This document shows, piece by piece, positions 62,901 through 64,000 of a stretch of 64,000 nucleotides of DNA. The stretch is from Castor canadensis (Eukaryota; Chordata; Mammalia; Rodentia; Castoridae). The stretch lies in NCBI RefSeq assembly GCF_047511655.1, contig NC_133401.1:47449570-47513569 (forward strand). Reading direction: 5' to 3'. Both the position numbers and the translations under genes were made by a program. Each line of letters opens with the position of its first letter. Position 1 is the first letter of the stretch. Under the pieces are notes generated by a model. The model had not been told where the DNA came from and ran no database searches. It worked only from the letters and a program-made list of their open reading frames with translations.

Positions 62901-63011
62901 CTAGTACTTCACTTTACTCACAACCAGGTGTAGGCTTCACATCTTTTAACTGATGCTGAAGTTTCTTTACATTGTTATGTATTTTGGCCAATTGTTGCTG
63001 GATTTTTGCTC
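53904..63011 (-). CDS. CCDC112: Coiled-coil domain-containing protein 112, 3' seven coding exons (gene runs off the window)
   Basis: Charged, largely alpha-helical coiled-coil protein; reported as linked to centriolar satellites and cilia, with no known catalytic activity. Exons in transcript order: 63011-62925, 61804-61729, 61286-60896, 57670-57257, 55396-55301, 54275-54157, 53934-53904. All introns are GT-AG and all phases join, giving about 404 C-terminal residues. Landmarks: AKIQQQLAKIHNN coiled coil; the conserved WDDYDHQNFVKVRNKHKGKP block; a long Lys/Glu/Gln helix; and a Gly-rich tail with GPTGSGPLLHIPHR. Recognised from family sequence and from its place next to PGGT1B. The N-terminal exons are not in the window: I searched 63012-64000 for the preceding exon and did not find it. 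Confidence 0.95.
54157..54275 (-). CDS. CCDC112: CCDC112 exon: SRDPSRLYKPTKGWEERTKK
   Basis: Acceptor TTACAG precedes 54275; donor GTAAAA begins at 54156. Reads VENNVSRDPSRLYKPTKGWE then ERTKKIGPTGSGPLLHIPH and two bases of Arg. The composition changes from charged helix to a Pro/Gly-rich tail. Confidence 0.95.
55163..55278 (+). mobile_element. B1-like SINE, close to CCDC112 exon 55301-55396
   Basis: 'gggtatggtggtacatgcct' to 'gacccctgtctcaaaaatg'. It ends about 22 nt from the donor of that exon. Confidence 0.85.
55301..55396 (-). CDS. CCDC112: CCDC112 exon: DLHKLELKILDRQAKEDEKA
   Basis: Acceptor TTTTAG precedes 55396; donor GTAATC begins at 55300. It encodes exactly 32 residues ending LVKLKEK, phase 0 at both ends, and continues the charged helix. 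Confidence 0.95.
55935..56612 (+). mobile_element. L1 3' UTR of a rodent L1
   Basis: 'tctcatatgtgtggaagcta', an AC/TA/GA-rich tract (56018-56053), a G-rich 'ggggaggaggggggaagagg' run, and an end reading 'tattatatgctaataaaatc'. These are the usual parts of an L1 3' UTR. No ORF2. Confidence 0.8.
57150..57228 (+). mobile_element. tRNA-derived SINE next to a CCDC112 splice donor
   Basis: Full tRNA body with short A tail. aaattattcagg (57137-57148) and aaattcttcagg (57229-57240) form an 11/12 target duplication. The second copy ends 16 nt from the exon's donor at 57256. Confidence 0.9.
57257..57670 (-). CDS. CCDC112: CCDC112 large Lys/Glu-rich coiled-coil exon
   Basis: Acceptor TTTAG precedes 57670; donor GTGAGT begins at 57256. 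It encodes 138 residues from SIQNWKTKKLQKKEEIF to DEISRFQER, phase 0 at both ends. Almost entirely Lys, Glu, Gln, Arg, which suggests one long single helix or coiled coil. A tRNA-derived SINE sits in the intron only about 28 nt past the donor (listed apart). Confidence 0.96.
58072..58275 (+). mobile_element. MIR SINE relic
   Basis: 'gtggttaagagcatgagtcc', 'ccctggctttgccatttgtt', 'gtgaccttggatgagtcact', 'gtggcacacagtacttcgta': a nearly complete MIR. Confidence 0.92.
58533..58742. mobile_element. hAT-type DNA transposon relic
   Basis: 'cagtgctactcaaagtgcca' at the left and 'agcaacactgttcta' at the right: inverted CAGTG-type ends. Non-coding. Confidence 0.55.
59235..59420. mobile_element. hAT-Charlie-type relic (MER20-like)
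   Basis: 'gggtcccaccccagagttct' and 'ttcccaggtgatgctgactt', ending 'accactctgagaatgac'. Confidence 0.65.
59505..59848 (+). mobile_element. Three-part composite SINE (two B1-like modules plus tRNA part)
   Basis: Modules at about 59515-59625 and 59630-59735, then a tRNA module at 59750-59825 with 'agcacctgcctagcacttgc' and an AAAAC tail. Confidence 0.9.
60069..60088. repeat. Poly-A tract
   Basis: About 20 A. The sequence before it (from about 60010) is not a SINE or gene I recognise. Confidence 0.9.
60118..60405. mobile_element. hAT-type relic with an ID-like SINE inside
   Basis: Right part has 'ccacaatgcagaggactacc', 'aaagaaccactcagccccaa' and 'gccacggttgagaaacc', in order. The left part begins 'gattctcaagctggg'. 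The SINE at 60163-60257 splits it. Confidence 0.75.
60163..60257 (-). mobile_element. ID-like SINE, antisense, nested
   Basis: 'agtgaacccagagccttgtg' to 'ctaagctacattcccag'. Confidence 0.85.
60896..61286 (-). CDS. CCDC112: CCDC112 large central exon with WDDYDHQNFVKV block
   Basis: Acceptor TTTTAG precedes 61286; donor GTAATA begins at 60895. It encodes 130 whole residues from YEELIKEEKTTNNEL to FLALEERKKE. The block GGWDDYDHQNFVKVRNKHKG is the most conserved part of the protein and resembles segments shared with related coiled-coil proteins. The open frame extends upstream into the intron, but the acceptor and the Ile join set the start. Confidence 0.97.
61506..61582 (+). mobile_element. 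Very short 5'-truncated L1 insertion with target duplication
   Basis: Only the last 55-60 bases of an L1 3' UTR ('gggggagaaatgacccaagc', 'aataaaacaataaaa') and a long A tail. gaaaattcac flanks it at 61496-61505 and 61583-61592, identical. Confidence 0.92.
61729..61804 (-). CDS. CCDC112: CCDC112 exon: VVEKLRETMEEIENAINTFK
   Basis: Acceptor TTACAG after a pyrimidine tract; donor GTATGT begins at 61728. Reads V-VEKLRETMEEIENAINTFK then EEQRL and two bases of Ile. A 76-nt exon, phase 1 in and 2 out, continuing the coiled coil. Confidence 0.93.
62612..62675 (-). mobile_element. tRNA-derived SINE, antisense, truncated
   Basis: 'ggtggtactggggtttgaac' to 'gctaggcaggtgctct', then cut off before the 5' end of the SINE. 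Confidence 0.85.
62925..63011 (-). CDS. CCDC112: CCDC112 exon (first in window): coiled coil AKIQQQLAKI
   Basis: Acceptor CACAG precedes 63011; donor GTTGTGAG begins at 62924. It starts with the last two bases of a codon (probably Arg), then reads AKIQQQLAKIHNNVKKLQHQ and LKDVKPTP. Strong heptad character. Confidence 0.93.
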
Positions 63012-63462
63012 CTGTGAGGAGGAAGTATATACTTTAACACTATAACAAATTTGGTTATAGTTAGCATTTACACATAAGACAGATCACAATGTCTTAGTAA
63101 AAGAAACCAAGAATAGTTTAAGCACAAAAAATAGTCATTTATGTCAAGACAATAGAAAACTTTTGGTTTAAATAAAGCAGCTCTCAATTTCCTCCACTAT
63201 TTAAAAGAACAGTGGGTTAAATCTTATTATAAACCTGTATCCAGGAAATGTATGGAGATTTTGAGTTACTTGACATTGTTTTAAGTGTATGATTAGTAAC
63301 TTAAGCTTACCATGTTTTATACCTTAAAAGCATTTTATTTTTAATTTCTTATAGTTTAAGCAAATAGAATTTGATCTGAACTCTACTGTGGGAATATTAA
63401 GTCTATCTAACCAGTAACTCCAGGTTGGGAGTTACTTTGATTTAAACACATCCTCTAAGTGG

Positions 63463-63677
63463 GTGGATTACCAGGTGGTGGTACCTGCTGAGGTCACTGT
63501 CATGGCCCTGAGGAGGTACCTCCAGGACCCTTCAGTGGCATCTATGTCACAGCTTAACGAAAGGACCAGCCTGGAGTCAAATGTCAGGCCCAGAATAACA
63601 GCATCGAAACAAGCAAGGTTCTCGGTCATTTTTAGACGGTCTTTATCAGCAGCAGAAAGACTGGATTTGTCTTCCAT
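63463..63677 (-). other. GC-richer open segment in a CCDC112 intron, unidentified
   Basis: A stretch of higher GC than its flanks, open on both strands. On the minus strand a 69-codon frame runs ATG to TAA and includes MTENLACFDAVILGLTF and GSWRYLLRAM. It has no clear acceptor just upstream. I do not recognise it. It could be a piece of an old retrocopy or repeat, an unannotated exon, or chance. Confidence 0.4.
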
Positions 63678-63882
63678 ATTTTTTTCAGAAGTAATAATCC
63701 TAGTTTTTTTATTTATTTAAATTAGTATGCTTATATCATGAATATTTGACTCATACATCTATGTTCACATAATAGTAACACTGTTATTTCATCATTATGC
63801 ACTTTATATGCACCCTCCTTTTCTGTTTTTGAAAGTTTTCACAAATGAGCATGAAATACCAAAGGCTCTGTCCAAAAGTCCT

Positions 63883-63970
63883 CTATTTTTTTGCAGTGCT
63901 GGGGATCAACCTAGGTCTTTCTATATGCAAGGAAAGTGCCACATCACTGAGCTGTGTCCCCAGCCAGCCC
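63883..63970 (-). mobile_element. ID-like SINE, antisense
   Basis: 'cagtgctggggatcaaccta' to 'ctgagctgtgtccccagcc'. Confidence 0.88.
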
Positions 63971-64000
63971 TGGCAAATTTTTTTAACATTTACCTACAGG

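Overview
This is a stretch of mammalian nuclear DNA, almost certainly from a rodent. It carries two ordinary spliced protein-coding genes, both on the minus strand, set in AT-rich sequence full of retrotransposon relics. The rodent call rests on many tRNA-derived ID-like SINEs, B1-like (7SL-derived) SINEs and composite B1-like+tRNA SINEs, mixed with old L1, MIR, hAT and Tigger-like elements. The composite SINEs look to me like those of beavers (Castor) or close relatives; that species guess is from memory and is not proven here.

Gene 1 is PGGT1B, the beta subunit of protein geranylgeranyltransferase type I. It runs from its start codon at 50710 (in a CpG-rich promoter at about 50040-50860) to its stop at 14226. 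I could place all nine coding exons by hand. They have GT-AG introns and compatible phases and sum to 1134 nt (377 residues). The zinc ligands and the lipid- and CaaX-contact residues sit at the published positions. The gene looks intact and functional.

Gene 2 is CCDC112, a coiled-coil protein. Its last seven coding exons lie between 63011 and 53904 (about 404 residues). The first exons and promoter lie beyond position 64000. CCDC112 is followed head-to-tail by PGGT1B, with about 3.2 kb between the CCDC112 stop and the PGGT1B start. This is the order and orientation I recall from human 5q22.3.

Layout: 1-14225 lies downstream of PGGT1B, with L1, MIR and SINE relics and one small DNA transposon. 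14226-50710 is PGGT1B. 50711-53903 holds the promoter, the intergenic stretch and the CCDC112 3' UTR. 53904-64000 is the 3' part of CCDC112. The two genes share no pathway that I know of: one prenylates CaaX proteins such as Rho-family GTPases, and the other is a coiled-coil protein linked to centriolar satellites.

I found no CRISPR array, operon, phage or other unusual system. The points worth a second look are modest: three-part composite SINEs, SINE and L1 insertions with clear target-site duplications (one very close to a CCDC112 splice donor), an unidentified GC-rich open segment in a CCDC112 intron, and a second start codon in PGGT1B.
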